Assembly: GCA_023429985.1 (NCBI GenBank)
Contig: JAEZCV010000080.1
Span: forward strand, 1 to 41,307
Origin: Bacteroidota bacterium
Lineage (GTDB): Bacteria > Bacteroidota > Bacteroidia > Chitinophagales > Chitinophagaceae
Direction: 5' to 3'
DNA: 41,307 nucleotides
The notes below the pieces were generated by a model. That model was not told where the DNA came from and made no database searches. It saw only the letters and a program-made list of their open reading frames with translations. Below, one piece after another: positions 1 to 8,814 of the stretch (position 1 is the first letter of the stretch; every line of letters starts with the position of its first letter). The position numbers and the translations under genes were made by a program.

Positions 1-1
1 C

Positions 2-160
2 CAGTACAGTATTTACAATGGTATTTCCAAGTTACCCACCAAAACCCGCGAAGCAAAAAAGCGCGATAACATAGCAGTGGTAGAACTTGCAGATGCATTG
101 CATGAGAGGCTGGGAATGGCTCACCATTTCTTCCCATCAAGCGATTCTAAAATATTATAA
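2..160 (+). CDS. 3' end of an unrecognised protein (partial at window start)
   Basis: An open frame runs from base 2 to a TAA at 158-160 (52 codons), cut by the window edge. The other two forward frames stop within the first 80 bases. The visible peptide is charged and mixed, with a helix-like stretch (VVELADALHERLG) at residues 26-38, which looks like real protein rather than chance translation. I do not recognise the family. Its last 40 bases overlap the 3' end of rsgA on the other strand, so the two genes are convergent and overlap tail to tail. Either the gene really ends at 160, or it is a spurious frame. Confidence 0.45.
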   Translation, partial: QYSIYNGISKLPTKTREAKKRDNIAVVELADALHERLGMAHHFFPSSDSKIL

Positions 161-1047
161 TAGCTCACATATCGGTCTTCATCAATTTCACCGGCAACAA
201 CGGCTGCTTTAATAGCGCATCCCGGCTCATTAATGTGTAAACAATCGTTGAACTGGCAGTTCTTTAACCTCAGTCTCATTTCGGGAAAATAACCCGACAA
301 CTCCTGCTTCTCAACGCCAATAATTCCAAATTCCTTCATGCCCGGAGTATCAATAATGCTTCCGCCAAATGGAAGATCAAACATTTCGGCAAATGTTGTT
401 GTGTGCTGACCCTTTCCACTCCACCCACTTACATCCTGCGTTTTTAAATTTCCTTCCGGCAGAATTGTATTGATAAAAGTTGATTTGCCAACTCCACTAT
501 GTCCGCTTACCAATGTTATCTTATCTTTTAAAACATCCTTTATCTGGTCTTCAATTCCTTTTCCGGTTAAACTGGTTTCAATAACTGTATAACCTATCTT
601 TTCGTAAACCGATTTCAGTTTTTCCAGTTTCAGCAATTCTTTTTCCTTATACAGGTCGGTTTTATTAAACATTACCATGGCCTTTACATGATACATCTCG
701 CAGGTTACCAGAAAGCGATCGATAAAGCCGGGAGATGTGCGTGGCTCTTTTAAAGTGGCGATAAGTAACGACTGGTCAATGTTGGCTGCAACTATATGTT
801 GCTGACTTTTTATGCGTGGCGATTGCCTGTTGATATAATTTTTCCTTTCTCTTATAGCACTGATGATAACTGCAGCATCGTTGGAACTTTCCTTTTCAAA
901 CTCTACCACGTCACCAACTGCTACCGGGTTGGTTGATGTAATGCCTTCCAGTTTAAATACACCTTTCATACGGGCATTCCACACCTTACCTTTTTCATCT
1001 TTTACAAGGTACCAGCTGCCCGTACTTTTATAAACTATTCCATGCAT
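121..1047 (-). CDS. rsgA: Ribosome small-subunit-dependent GTPase A (RsgA/YjeQ)
   Basis: RsgA is a circularly permuted GTPase that helps late maturation of the 30S ribosomal subunit in the cytoplasm. The 308 residues show the permuted G-motif order: G4 NKTD (128-131), G1 GHSGVGKST (182-190), a G2-like GKGQHTTT (211-218) and G3 DTPG (233-236). An OB-fold N-terminal domain spans about residues 1-75. The C-terminal zinc knuckle has Cys264, Cys269, His271 and Cys277. Length is normal for the family. The ATG at 1045-1047 follows the batA stop after one base, so rsgA is the last gene of the moxR-bat operon. Its 3' end overlaps the convergent partial gene at the window start. Confidence 0.97.
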   Translation of the reverse strand: MHGIVYKSTGSWYLVKDEKGKVWNARMKGVFKLEGITSTNPVAVGDVVEFEKESSNDAAVIISAIRERKNYINRQSPRIKSQQHIVAANIDQSLLIATLKEPRTSPGFIDRFLVTCEMYHVKAMVMFNKTDLYKEKELLKLEKLKSVYEKIGYTVIETSLTGKGIEDQIKDVLKDKITLVSGHSGVGKSTFINTILPEGNLKTQDVSGWSGKGQHTTTFAEMFDLPFGGSIIDTPGMKEFGIIGVEKQELSGYFPEMRLRLKNCQFNDCLHINEPGCAIKAAVVAGEIDEDRYVSYYNILESLDGKKW

Positions 1048-1048
1048 A

Positions 1049-2041
1049 TCAGGGAAAGCTACGTAATAATGTAAATTTTATAAACTGTTCAATAAAAACA
1101 AAGAATAAAGCAGCCAGGATGAAATAGACATAAAGTTCGTCAAACCTTTCTCTTGTTATCACTTCCACTTCCGATTTCTCCAGAAGATCTATCTGGTCGT
1201 AAATTTTTTGCAGGCTTTCTGCATTGGTGGCCCGGAAGTAGGATCCACCGGTTTGCTCTGCAATTCTTCGCAACAATCCTTCATCTAAAAATGCACTGCT
1301 TTGTGAGCGGGGAACGTTTTCGCTAATACCACCTCCCGAAGCACCCATGCCAATGGTATACACTTTTACATTCTTTGACTTTGCAATTTCCAATGCTGTA
1401 AACGGATCAATGATTCTGGTTTCAGGTGGCTGCTCGTTTCCATCGGTTAATAAAATAATAACCTTCGAACGCGACTTACTGCTGCTTAACCTGTCAACCG
1501 ATGTTGCCAATCCTTCACCTATCACTGTTCCATCCATCAACATTCCCGGGGTAATGGCCCTTATATGCTCCATCAAGGCTGCATGATCTGTTGACAAAGG
1601 AAATTGCGTAAAACTTTCTCCGGCAAAAACTACCAATCCAATCTGGTCAACCGGCCTGCCTTTAACAAAATCGGCAGCCATTTGCCGGGCAACAGATAAA
1701 CGGTTGGGTGAAAAATCCTGCGACAACATACTGCCACTGACATCCATACATAAAATGATGTCAATGCCTTCCCCTTTATTCTTGGATGAAACATTTCTTA
1801 GTTGTGGCCTTGCCAGTGCAAGTAAAATACAACCCAAAGCAAGCAGGCGAAACCAGAATGGAATATGCCTCGTATAATTTCTTGCAGTTTTAACTTTGAA
1901 CCATGTTAATGAAGAAACCATCATGGCCGCACGCTTCCTGTTCGATTTGAAATAGATCCATGCAATTACAGGCAGCATTAAAAGGAAGGGCAGAACCCAT
2001 ATATACCTGAACTCAATATTTTCAAACCAGTTGTACAGCAT
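1049..2041 (-). CDS. batA: BatA-like von Willebrand factor A membrane protein
   Basis: This is an inner-membrane protein with a VWA domain, a metal-dependent protein-interaction fold. Bat proteins act with MoxR ATPases in envelope stress or complex assembly; their exact role is unsettled. Two N-terminal membrane helices lie at about 13-31 and 62-77, and one C-terminal helix at about 303-325. The MIDAS motif is intact: D100-x-S102-x-S104 (DVSGS), Thr172 and Asp200 in LLTDG. The 330-residue length and N-terminal helix pair match BatA/BatB. The start ATG overlaps the preceding stop as TAATG, so the genes are probably translationally coupled. Only one VWA Bat protein is present here; BatB, BatC and a full BatD do not follow. 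Confidence 0.88.
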   Translation of the reverse strand: MLYNWFENIEFRYIWVLPFLLMLPVIAWIYFKSNRKRAAMMVSSLTWFKVKTARNYTRHIPFWFRLLALGCILLALARPQLRNVSSKNKGEGIDIILCMDVSGSMLSQDFSPNRLSVARQMAADFVKGRPVDQIGLVVFAGESFTQFPLSTDHAALMEHIRAITPGMLMDGTVIGEGLATSVDRLSSSKSRSKVIILLTDGNEQPPETRIIDPFTALEIAKSKNVKVYTIGMGASGGGISENVPRSQSSAFLDEGLLRRIAEQTGGSYFRATNAESLQKIYDQIDLLEKSEVEVITRERFDELYVYFILAALFFVFIEQFIKFTLLRSFP

Positions 2042-2895
2042 TAATTCTTTTCTATGGCTGATATATATTGTTTAACGATAACGGATGCTTCAGTTTTTTC
2101 CTCTGAAGCAGCATCAAACTTCGCATATTTTGCAAGGTCAGCTAATTTCAAAACCTGTGCTATTGCAATATGTTGTTCCTGGCCAACGGAAAGATCTTTC
2201 AATCTTACAACAAGGTCGCCGGTTGTTTTAGAGAAAGAACGGATGTCTTTCTTTTCTGAAAGGTATTCACGCAGCACCTGGACCAGTCCTGTAAAAAATA
2301 TTTTTGATTCTGTATTTGCATCAAGTGCAGATAAATTTCGCATGGCCTTTTTATAGGGATCTTCCGTCAAAACCTTTTTCTCTGCCCTACCACCTTTTGA
2401 ACCCGGAAAAAACAACCTGAAAAGCAACAGCAGCAAGGCAAACAAAAGTACATACCAGTACCAGTTAGGGCGCTGAGGCTTTGGTACGTCCAGAATATCT
2501 TTTATATCGTGGTATTCCTGGTCAGGGTCCATGGGACTATAACCCACTTCCATTTTTATTGGCTCTGTTCTGGCATTGAGTAATGCAAGAGAAGGGAGAA
2601 ACCAGCTTCCGCTATCCCAGCTGGTGATCACTACTACCTGCTCCAGCCTTAATCCACTGAATGAGGCAATGCTATCAACAGGATGTCGATGCAGTACTTC
2701 AAAATGAGGCAATGAATCAAAAAAAGGAAATTGAATGATGCGCGACGCAGGAATAACTACTTCAAGTTTTAGATCTACAGGTTCGCCAATAACGATACTA
2801 TTCTTATTAACGCTTGCTTTAAATGATATCACCTGGGAATGAACATTCCCAAAAAGCAGCAATAAAAATATCATCAATAGAACCTTATGCTTCAT
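2041..2895 (-). CDS. Bat-operon membrane protein with periplasmic Ig-like domain
   Basis: The 284-residue protein has a signal peptide (about 1-20, ending FGNVHS-Q), a periplasmic beta-rich region (about 21-135) resembling the N-terminal domain of BatD or oxygen-tolerance proteins, one membrane helix (about 146-165, leucine-rich) and a cytoplasmic helical tail of about 110 residues. This layout matches the small BatD-like or DUF4381-like proteins between DUF58 and BatA genes in Bacteroidota. Start and stop codons overlap those of its neighbours as TAATG on both sides, which is strong evidence for one coupled operon. The function is inferred from context: a membrane partner of the MoxR/VWA module. 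Confidence 0.7.
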   Translation of the reverse strand: MKHKVLLMIFLLLLFGNVHSQVISFKASVNKNSIVIGEPVDLKLEVVIPASRIIQFPFFDSLPHFEVLHRHPVDSIASFSGLRLEQVVVITSWDSGSWFLPSLALLNARTEPIKMEVGYSPMDPDQEYHDIKDILDVPKPQRPNWYWYVLLFALLLLLFRLFFPGSKGGRAEKKVLTEDPYKKAMRNLSALDANTESKIFFTGLVQVLREYLSEKKDIRSFSKTTGDLVVRLKDLSVGQEQHIAIAQVLKLADLAKYAKFDAASEEKTEASVIVKQYISAIEKN

Positions 2896-3803
2896 TATTT
2901 ATTTCTGCTGATAAAAAATCGCTGGAGCACCCGAACAAAATCTTCATCTGTTTTTACATGAAGCAGGTCGCTCCCGGCCTTTCTGAATGCTTCTTTTGCA
3001 TAATCTGTTTGCCTGAAAAATTCCTTTTCATATTCATACCTCACGAGCTCACTTCCTGTATCTACCCATTGCTGTTCACCTGTTTCTGCATCTTCAACAT
3101 GCAACAGGCCAACATTTGGAAGGTAGCGATCCATCCTGTCGTACAATTTAATTCCAATCATATCATGTTTATTCCCGGCAACTCTTAGTGCATGATGATA
3201 ATTGGCATCTATAAAATCACTCAAAATAAAAGCAATACTTTTTTGCCGGGTAGTATTGGTAAAATATTTCACTGCTTTTGAAAGGTCAGTTCGTTTTTTC
3301 TCGCTTTGAATGGAAAGTAATTCACGAACAATATACAGTGCCTGCTTCCGTCCTTTTCGTGGTGGAATGTATTTTTCAATTTTATCGCTGTATAGGATCA
3401 CCCCAACCTTGTCGGCATTGTTAACCGCGGAAAAAGCAATTACCGCTGCAATTTCAATAGCCAGTTCCTTCTTGCTGGTTTCAAGTGTACCAAACAGCGA
3501 ACTTGCACTAACATCAACCAGTAACATTACCGTCAGTTCTCTTTCTTCTTCAAATACCTTGCTGTAGGGATGTCCGAAACGCGCGGAAACGTTCCAGTCA
3601 ATAAACCTGATATCATCACCGGCAGCATATTCACGCACTTCTTTAAATGCCATTCCTTTTCCTTTGAAGGCACTATGGTATTCACCTGTAAAAAGATCGG
3701 TTGTAAGCTTTTTGCTTTTGATCTCCAGGTGCCGAACCTTTTTTAATATTTCAGGAATGGTTAACAAATCAGGGAAGATTGATCTTTTGAATGATCTGTT
3801 CAA
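2895..3803 (-). CDS. DUF58 domain protein of the MoxR operon
   Basis: DUF58 proteins are soluble partners of MoxR ATPases with a VWA-like fold. The 302 residues carry the DUF58 signature REYAAGDDIRFIDWNVSAR (57-75) and a MIDAS-like D97-x-S99-x-S101 in LLVDVSAS. The best start is a TTG at 3801-3803. No ATG lies in frame before an upstream stop (TAG, read from 3813-3815), and the next ATG is residue 51, inside the conserved region. The first 35 bases overlap the end of moxR in another frame, which implies translational coupling. The stop overlaps the next start as TAATG. Confidence 0.9.
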   Translation of the reverse strand: MNRSFKRSIFPDLLTIPEILKKVRHLEIKSKKLTTDLFTGEYHSAFKGKGMAFKEVREYAAGDDIRFIDWNVSARFGHPYSKVFEEERELTVMLLVDVSASSLFGTLETSKKELAIEIAAVIAFSAVNNADKVGVILYSDKIEKYIPPRKGRKQALYIVRELLSIQSEKKRTDLSKAVKYFTNTTRQKSIAFILSDFIDANYHHALRVAGNKHDMIGIKLYDRMDRYLPNVGLLHVEDAETGEQQWVDTGSELVRYEYEKEFFRQTDYAKEAFRKAGSDLLHVKTDEDFVRVLQRFFISRNK

Positions 3804-4770
3804 TAATATTTTCTACCGAAACATTTTCGGCTTCAGCTTCGTAAGTTAATCCAATGCGATGGCGCAAAACATCATTACATATAAACCTTACATCTTCAGG
3901 AATAACATACCCGCGCTTATTTAAAAATGCCTGGGCCTTTGAAGCCAGGGCAAGGTTTATACTGCCGCGAGGTGACGAACCATAGGAGATCAAAGGCTTT
4001 AATTTTTCCAGTCCGAATTGAGCCGCATCGCGTGTAGCAAAAACAATATCAAGAATATATTGTTCCACTTTTTCATCCATATAAATATCACGTACCATTC
4101 TTCTTGCCTCCAGAATCTCATTCACCGACACCACCTGGCTTACAGAGGGATAGCTCATTCCCTGTACATTCTGCCTGATGATCAGCTGCTCTTCTTCCCT
4201 TGAAGGATATCCAACAACCACTTTCATAATAAAACGGTCAACCTGCGCTTCGGGCAGCGGGTAGGTTCCTTCCTGCTCCAATGGATTCTGGGTGGCCAAA
4301 ACCAGAAAAGGTTCATCCAGCTTGTAAGTAGAATCACCAATGGTTACCTGTCTTTCCTGCATTGCCTCCAGCAGGGCACTTTGAACTTTTGCGGGGGCAC
4401 GGTTGATCTCATCTGCCAGGATAAAATTGGCGAAAATGGGACCTTTGCGCACAACAAATTCATTTTTTTGCTGGTTGTAAATGAGAGTACCTATCACGTC
4501 GGCCGGGAGCAGGTCGGGGGTAAACTGTATCCTGCTGAATTGAGCATGAATAGCCTGTGCAATTGATTTAATGGTTAATGTTTTAGCCAGGCCGGGAACG
4601 CCCTCAAGCAATACATGCCCATTGCTTAATAAACCAATCAGCAGCCTGTCAAGCATGAACGACTGCCCAATGATCACTTTTCCTACCTCCTGCCTTAACG
4701 TATCTATAAACCTGCCGGTGTATTGAATTTTTTCATTCAGCAACCGTATGTCTTCTGAAGTTCTTACCAT
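3769..4770 (-). CDS. moxR: MoxR-family AAA+ ATPase
   Basis: MoxR ATPases are chaperone-like AAA+ proteins that work with VWA proteins to mature or activate other complexes. The 333-residue protein has Walker A GVPGLAKT (57-64), Walker B ILADEIN (117-123), sensor-1 ATQNP (159-163) and the arginine-finger region EAQVDRF (174-180). Length and motif order are typical. It is the first gene of a minus-strand run ending in rsgA, and the 152-base gap upstream (4771-4922) is shared with a divergent lipoprotein gene. I found no perfect TAnnTTTG box for it in that gap; the nearest, at about 4799-4807, has one extra spacer base. Confidence 0.96.
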   Translation of the reverse strand: MVRTSEDIRLLNEKIQYTGRFIDTLRQEVGKVIIGQSFMLDRLLIGLLSNGHVLLEGVPGLAKTLTIKSIAQAIHAQFSRIQFTPDLLPADVIGTLIYNQQKNEFVVRKGPIFANFILADEINRAPAKVQSALLEAMQERQVTIGDSTYKLDEPFLVLATQNPLEQEGTYPLPEAQVDRFIMKVVVGYPSREEEQLIIRQNVQGMSYPSVSQVVSVNEILEARRMVRDIYMDEKVEQYILDIVFATRDAAQFGLEKLKPLISYGSSPRGSINLALASKAQAFLNKRGYVIPEDVRFICNDVLRHRIGLTYEAEAENVSVENIIEQIIQKINLP

Positions 4771-4922
4771 AACTAAGGTTTAGGTTGTTTGGACATTTGC
4801 AAATAATAAGCCTAAAAAAGGAAAATTATAGAAATTAGTCTTTTCAAAATCATTTATCAATATAATAACTCATAAATCAAAAACGTTTTGGCATTATCTT
4901 TAACCGAATAAAATAAACTCAT

Positions 4923-5390
4923 ATGAAACACCTCTTAACTTTAATAGTGCTTGCTTTTGCTTTTTCTGCCTGTAAAAAAGATGATCCTATAGTGGTAAAA
5001 ACCAACACCGAATTAATTACTGCCGGTTCCTGGTATTTTGATGAAGGAGGAATTGATAATAATGGAGATGGATCAATTGATATTCAAATGGGAGCTGGTT
5101 TTATTGATGCCTGCATACTCGACAACTACTCTACATTTATGGCTGGAGGAACAGGCGTTGCCAATGAAGGCCCTACCAAATGCGACCCGGCTGACCCTCA
5201 AAGCACGCCTTTTACCTGGACCTTTGTAAACAACGAAACTGAAATAAGCTTTATTGGCATGAATATGTTTGGCTTAGGAAGCAATTTTGAAATTGCCGCC
5301 TTAACTGAAACTAAACTAGGCTTAGCAAAGGATACTACCATGCCGGGCTTCCCGGTTCCGGTAACTTTAATTGCCAACTTCAAACATTAA
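4923..5390 (+). CDS. Small lipoprotein, lipocalin-like, with an EF-hand-like loop
   Basis: The 155-residue protein starts with a lipoprotein signal peptide: hydrophobic residues 4-15 and lipobox FSAC with Cys17, followed by Lys-Lys-Asp-Asp. The rest looks like the small lipocalin-like lipoproteins common in Bacteroidota, with an early tryptophan (W37 in GSWYFD) and repeated beta-strand-like segments. Residues 45-53 (DNNGDGSID) match the DxNxDGxxD calcium-binding loop. Cys64 and Cys87 could form a disulfide. A near-consensus -7 box, TATCTTTA (4895-4902), precedes the ATG. A strong terminator follows, so it is probably monocistronic. The specific function is unknown. Confidence 0.75.
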   Translation: MKHLLTLIVLAFAFSACKKDDPIVVKTNTELITAGSWYFDEGGIDNNGDGSIDIQMGAGFIDACILDNYSTFMAGGTGVANEGPTKCDPADPQSTPFTWTFVNNETEISFIGMNMFGLGSNFEIAALTETKLGLAKDTTMPGFPVPVTLIANFKH

Positions 5391-5411
5391 TCAAAAATCA
5401 TTATTCATAAT

Positions 5412-5438
5412 ATGCCGGGTAGTACCGGCATTTTTTTT
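5412..5438 (+). terminator. Rho-independent terminator of the small lipoprotein gene
   Basis: A perfect 7-bp stem ATGCCGG/CCGGCAT (5412-5418 and 5425-5431) with a 6-base loop is followed by eight T residues (5431-5438). It lies 21 bases after the lipoprotein stop and runs into the nadE stop codon on the other strand. It has a T-tract on the plus strand only. Confidence 0.9.
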
Positions 5439-7143
5439 ATGAAAGATATTTGGCAACAATGGGAAGCCTTCTTCCTGTTCCAAATGCTTTGCTGCTAACC
5501 CTTATAATTGGACAAAACTGGTTGCGTTTATATTCATTCATATTTACCAGGCGCAGAATCCTGTTCACCAGGTTTTCATCATATCCTTCAGCCATTATTT
5601 CCCTGGGACCTTTTCTTAATTCAATATAATGAAACAATACCTGGTCAAGAATATCGTAATCAGGAAGGGAATCGCTGTCCTTTTGCCCCGGCCTTAACTC
5701 CGCAGAGGGTGCTTTAGTTAAAATATTAACCGGGATGATTTCTTTATTTCGATTAATAAATTTTGCGAGTGCATAAACCTGGGTCTTATACAGGTCGCCC
5801 AAAATGCTCAACCCTCCGGCCATATCGCCGTAAAGCGTACCATAGCCGGTTGCCAGTTCGCTTTTATTGGAAGTGTTAAGCAGGATGTACGAAAACTTAT
5901 TGGCAAGTGCCATCAGCAGGTTTCCCCTTGTTCTGCTTTGAATATTTTCTTCTGTAACACCAAATGAACTATCTCCAAAAACGGGTTGCAATGTTTCAAG
6001 AAAACTGTGGTAAACATTTTTTATAGGAATGATATTGAATTTATTTCCCAGGTTTTTACTTAAGGCTTCGGCGTCGGAAATAGAATGATCGGAAGAAAAT
6101 TCTGAAGGCATCAGCAATACATGAACATTTTCTTTACCCAAAGCTTCAACTGCCAGCGCCTGAACCACAGCACTGTCGATTCCGCCACTTGCCCCAAGCG
6201 TAGCTTTAGCAAAACCCATCTTTCCAAAATAATCACGTATACCTAAAACAAGTGCATCGTGTATTTCGCCGATGTTTTTTTCATCTCTCAAAAAATCCAG
6301 GATATTACTGTTTCGTCCCACATCTGCAGCAGAATAATAGTAAGTTTTGTTTTCAGGGGCTTCCTCGCAACCTGGTTCAATACAAAGTTCTTCAAGATCA
6401 AACATGGCTTCGTCTTCCTCAAAATATTTCATTTCCTTCACCATTCTTCCATGTGCATCGTATACAAGACTTCCTCCGTCGAAAACAATGTCGGTTTGCG
6501 CGCCAACAGTGTTGCAATAGAACATGGGGATGCGGTATTTGGATGTATGTGCTTCCATGATACTTCTTCTTACCACATCTGCAGCATAATTATAAGGTGA
6601 AGCCGAAAGGTTAAGCATTAGATCCGGCGATTCATTTATTAATACTTCCATTGGCGTGATGCGGTATAAAGGATTGTCGCCAAGGTTCCAGATATCTTCA
6701 CAAATAGTTATGGCCAGCTTCTTTCCTTTAAAGGAAACACATTGCCAGTTGAAGGCAGGTTCGAAATACCGGTTTTCATCAAATACATCGTAAGTGGGCA
6801 ATAAGGTTTTGTGTATCTCGGCCTTAACTTCATTTTCATAAAGAAAAAAAGCAGCATTGAACAGGTCTTTACCTTCAACAACCGGGTTGCGTGCCGGACT
6901 TCCAATCAGCACGGCAATATCGTTGGTATGCATTTTAATTTCATTTACCGATGCATAACATTTGTTGATGAAATCTTCGAATTCAAGAAAATCGCGCGGT
7001 GGGTAACCACAAATACAGAGTTCGGGAAATAGAACAAGATCGGCGCCCTTAATTTTAGCTTTTTTTATAGCAGAAATGATCTTTTCGGTATTAGCTTCAA
7101 AATTTCCAATATGATAATTTTGCTGCGCGAGGAATATCTTCAT
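5437..7143 (-). CDS. nadE: Glutamine-dependent NAD+ synthetase (NadE)
   Basis: NadE makes NAD+ from deamido-NAD+, ATP and glutamine, the last step of NAD synthesis. The N-terminal half is a nitrilase-type glutaminase with triad Glu41 (LFPEL), Lys112 (IHKTLLP) and Cys148 (ITICEDIW). The C-terminal half is an N-type ATP pyrophosphatase with P-loop SGGIDS (319-324). I start it at the ATG at 7141-7143, because family members begin at MKIFLAQQ. An in-frame ATG at 7170 would add nine unlikely residues. At 568 residues it is a full two-domain enzyme. It is divergent from gldB across 65 bases, a nadE/gldB pairing also known in Flavobacterium. Confidence 0.95.
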   Translation of the reverse strand: MKIFLAQQNYHIGNFEANTEKIISAIKKAKIKGADLVLFPELCICGYPPRDFLEFEDFINKCYASVNEIKMHTNDIAVLIGSPARNPVVEGKDLFNAAFFLYENEVKAEIHKTLLPTYDVFDENRYFEPAFNWQCVSFKGKKLAITICEDIWNLGDNPLYRITPMEVLINESPDLMLNLSASPYNYAADVVRRSIMEAHTSKYRIPMFYCNTVGAQTDIVFDGGSLVYDAHGRMVKEMKYFEEDEAMFDLEELCIEPGCEEAPENKTYYYSAADVGRNSNILDFLRDEKNIGEIHDALVLGIRDYFGKMGFAKATLGASGGIDSAVVQALAVEALGKENVHVLLMPSEFSSDHSISDAEALSKNLGNKFNIIPIKNVYHSFLETLQPVFGDSSFGVTEENIQSRTRGNLLMALANKFSYILLNTSNKSELATGYGTLYGDMAGGLSILGDLYKTQVYALAKFINRNKEIIPVNILTKAPSAELRPGQKDSDSLPDYDILDQVLFHYIELRKGPREIMAEGYDENLVNRILRLVNMNEYKRNQFCPIIRVSSKAFGTGRRLPIVAKYLS

Positions 7144-7208
7144 CTTCAGTTTATAAATCTTAGTTTTCAAAGTTCAGTAATAAAATATTAACCAAGCCGT
7201 TTTATACC

Positions 7209-8228
7209 ATGCGATCAATATTAGTTTTGTTTTTCTTCTTTTTGATGCTTTCCTGCAACCAGGGTACAAATGCTCCCGATGTTGATAAAGTTGAAATACC
7301 CATGAAAAGATTTGAAAAAAGTTTTTTCAGTATTGATACAGCCAACCTTTTACCAGGCTTTCAAAAACTAAGTTCAGAGTACCCGCGCTTTTTTCCCTAT
7401 TTCATGAACGGAATTCTGCATATTCCTGCCCGTATGGAAGGCGACAGCCTTGAACCGCAGGCAGCCTATGCTTACAGGCAAATCATTTCAAGCTACCGCC
7501 CCATTTATGATTCGCTGATGCTTAAATACAATGATTTTGATAAAACAAAAGAAGCTATTGAAAAAGCATATGCTTATGTAAAACATTATTATCCTAACTA
7601 TAATATCCCGGAGTTGATCAGTTTTATTGCCACTTTTGATGCTCCCGGAATTATTCTTACTCCCGAATATCTTGGCATTGGACTGCACCAGTTTGCAGGA
7701 AAGAATTTTTCGGTTTACCAGGATCCCCAGCTGATTGAAATGTATCCTGTTTATATTTCCAGGAGATTTGACCAGGAATACATCCCTTCTGCAGCCATGA
7801 AAGCCGTGGCAGACGATATTTATCCCGATTCAAGTGCGGGCAGCCAGTTAATTGAACAAATGATTGAAAAAGGAAAACAATGGTACCTGGTAAAAAAATT
7901 TCTTCCCGAATCACACGACACCTTAATTACTGGTTATACCCAAAAACAATTGAACTGGGTAACAGAAAATGAAGGAAATGTTTGGGGATACATTACAGCC
8001 AACCACGATATCTATACGATAGATCCAACTATAGTGCAGGATTTTATTGGCGAAGGCCCCTTTACCAGGGGTATGCCCGAAACGCATTCTCCGGGAAATA
8101 TAGGCCAGTGGATAGGTTTAAGAATTGTACAGGCCTTTGTTGAAAAAAATGATGAACTATCATTACAGCAGGTGTTAAACACACCGGCGGCAACCATTTT
8201 CCAGGGATCTAAATACAAACCAAGGTAA
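7209..8228 (+). CDS. gldB: Gliding motility lipoprotein GldB
   Basis: GldB is a cell-envelope lipoprotein required for gliding in Flavobacterium johnsoniae; its biochemical role is unclear. The 339 residues start with a lipoprotein signal (hydrophobic 4-14, lipobox MLSC, Cys16). The body fits GldB: an early RFEKSFF segment, a central GIGLHQFAGK region (about 156-165) and a conserved C-terminal GNIGQWIGLRIV followed by KYKPR at the end. Length is typical (about 320-340). It is divergent from nadE and convergent with apaG, with an 8-base gap to the apaG stop. The usual partner gldC does not follow it here. Confidence 0.9.
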   Translation: MRSILVLFFFFLMLSCNQGTNAPDVDKVEIPMKRFEKSFFSIDTANLLPGFQKLSSEYPRFFPYFMNGILHIPARMEGDSLEPQAAYAYRQIISSYRPIYDSLMLKYNDFDKTKEAIEKAYAYVKHYYPNYNIPELISFIATFDAPGIILTPEYLGIGLHQFAGKNFSVYQDPQLIEMYPVYISRRFDQEYIPSAAMKAVADDIYPDSSAGSQLIEQMIEKGKQWYLVKKFLPESHDTLITGYTQKQLNWVTENEGNVWGYITANHDIYTIDPTIVQDFIGEGPFTRGMPETHSPGNIGQWIGLRIVQAFVEKNDELSLQQVLNTPAATIFQGSKYKPR

Positions 8229-8236
8229 ACTTAGGA

Positions 8237-8623
8237 TTAATTGTATTTGAATGGAGTGATCATATCAAATGCAGGAATGTTTACGGTGAACACTTCCTTG
8301 TTATGAAGGTTCTCCATAATATAGGTTCCGTGCATACGCCCTACTTCGGTATGAAGATTACACCCGCTAACATACTGGTATTCTTCCCCGCTGCTGATAA
8401 CAGGCTGCATTCCTACAACACCTTCACCTTCCACTTCGCGGTAAGTTCCATCGCTGTCGAAAATATTCCAGTGCCGGCTGTGCAGTTTCACCGGGAAAGA
8501 ATTGTGATTCTCTATAGTGATGCGGTAAGCAAACATATATTCCGACTGCAGCGGATTGGAATAATCCTGTTGATAGAACGTCTCCACGCTTACTTTAACC
8601 CCTTCCGAAATCATGCTGACCAT
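8237..8623 (-). CDS. apaG: ApaG domain protein
   Basis: ApaG proteins are small beta-sandwich (fibronectin-III-like) cytoplasmic proteins of unclear function, linked to diadenosine-tetraphosphate or metal phenotypes in enterobacteria. Starting at the ATG at 8621-8623 gives 128 residues, close to the 125 of E. coli. The signature GVVGMQP...GEEYQYVSGCNL...GRMHGTYIM is clear. The frame stays open 49 more codons upstream to 8770, but that stretch is Cys/Lys/Asn/Phe-rich and unlike the family, so I treat it as non-coding. A second ATG at 8612-8614 is possible. A TAGCTTTG box on the minus strand (8768-8775) could be its promoter, giving a long leader. Confidence 0.93.
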   Translation of the reverse strand: MVSMISEGVKVSVETFYQQDYSNPLQSEYMFAYRITIENHNSFPVKLHSRHWNIFDSDGTYREVEGEGVVGMQPVISSGEEYQYVSGCNLHTEVGRMHGTYIMENLHNKEVFTVNIPAFDMITPFKYN

Positions 8624-8814
8624 ACAATTGAATTTGATAAAGATAAAACAAAGTTGCTGCCACAAATTATCCCTTAAATTATTGGAGTAAAACTTTCTAC
8701 ATGAACTATTTTTGCGGCACAAAAACCTCGGCACATTTTTTAAATTTTTAGCCGTTGAAAATCGTATCAAAGCTATAATTCATTGATACTTACCTGAAAT
8801 TAAAATAATTATAT

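Noticed and set aside
8624..8770. 49-codon N-terminal extension of apaG
   Set aside because: The peptide is unlike any ApaG N-terminus, and a family-like start exists at 8623.
8755..8780. Sigma-70-like TTGAAA/TATAAT promoter for icd
   Set aside because: The spacing is only about 13 bases, and Bacteroidota use TAnnTTTG rather than TATAAT.
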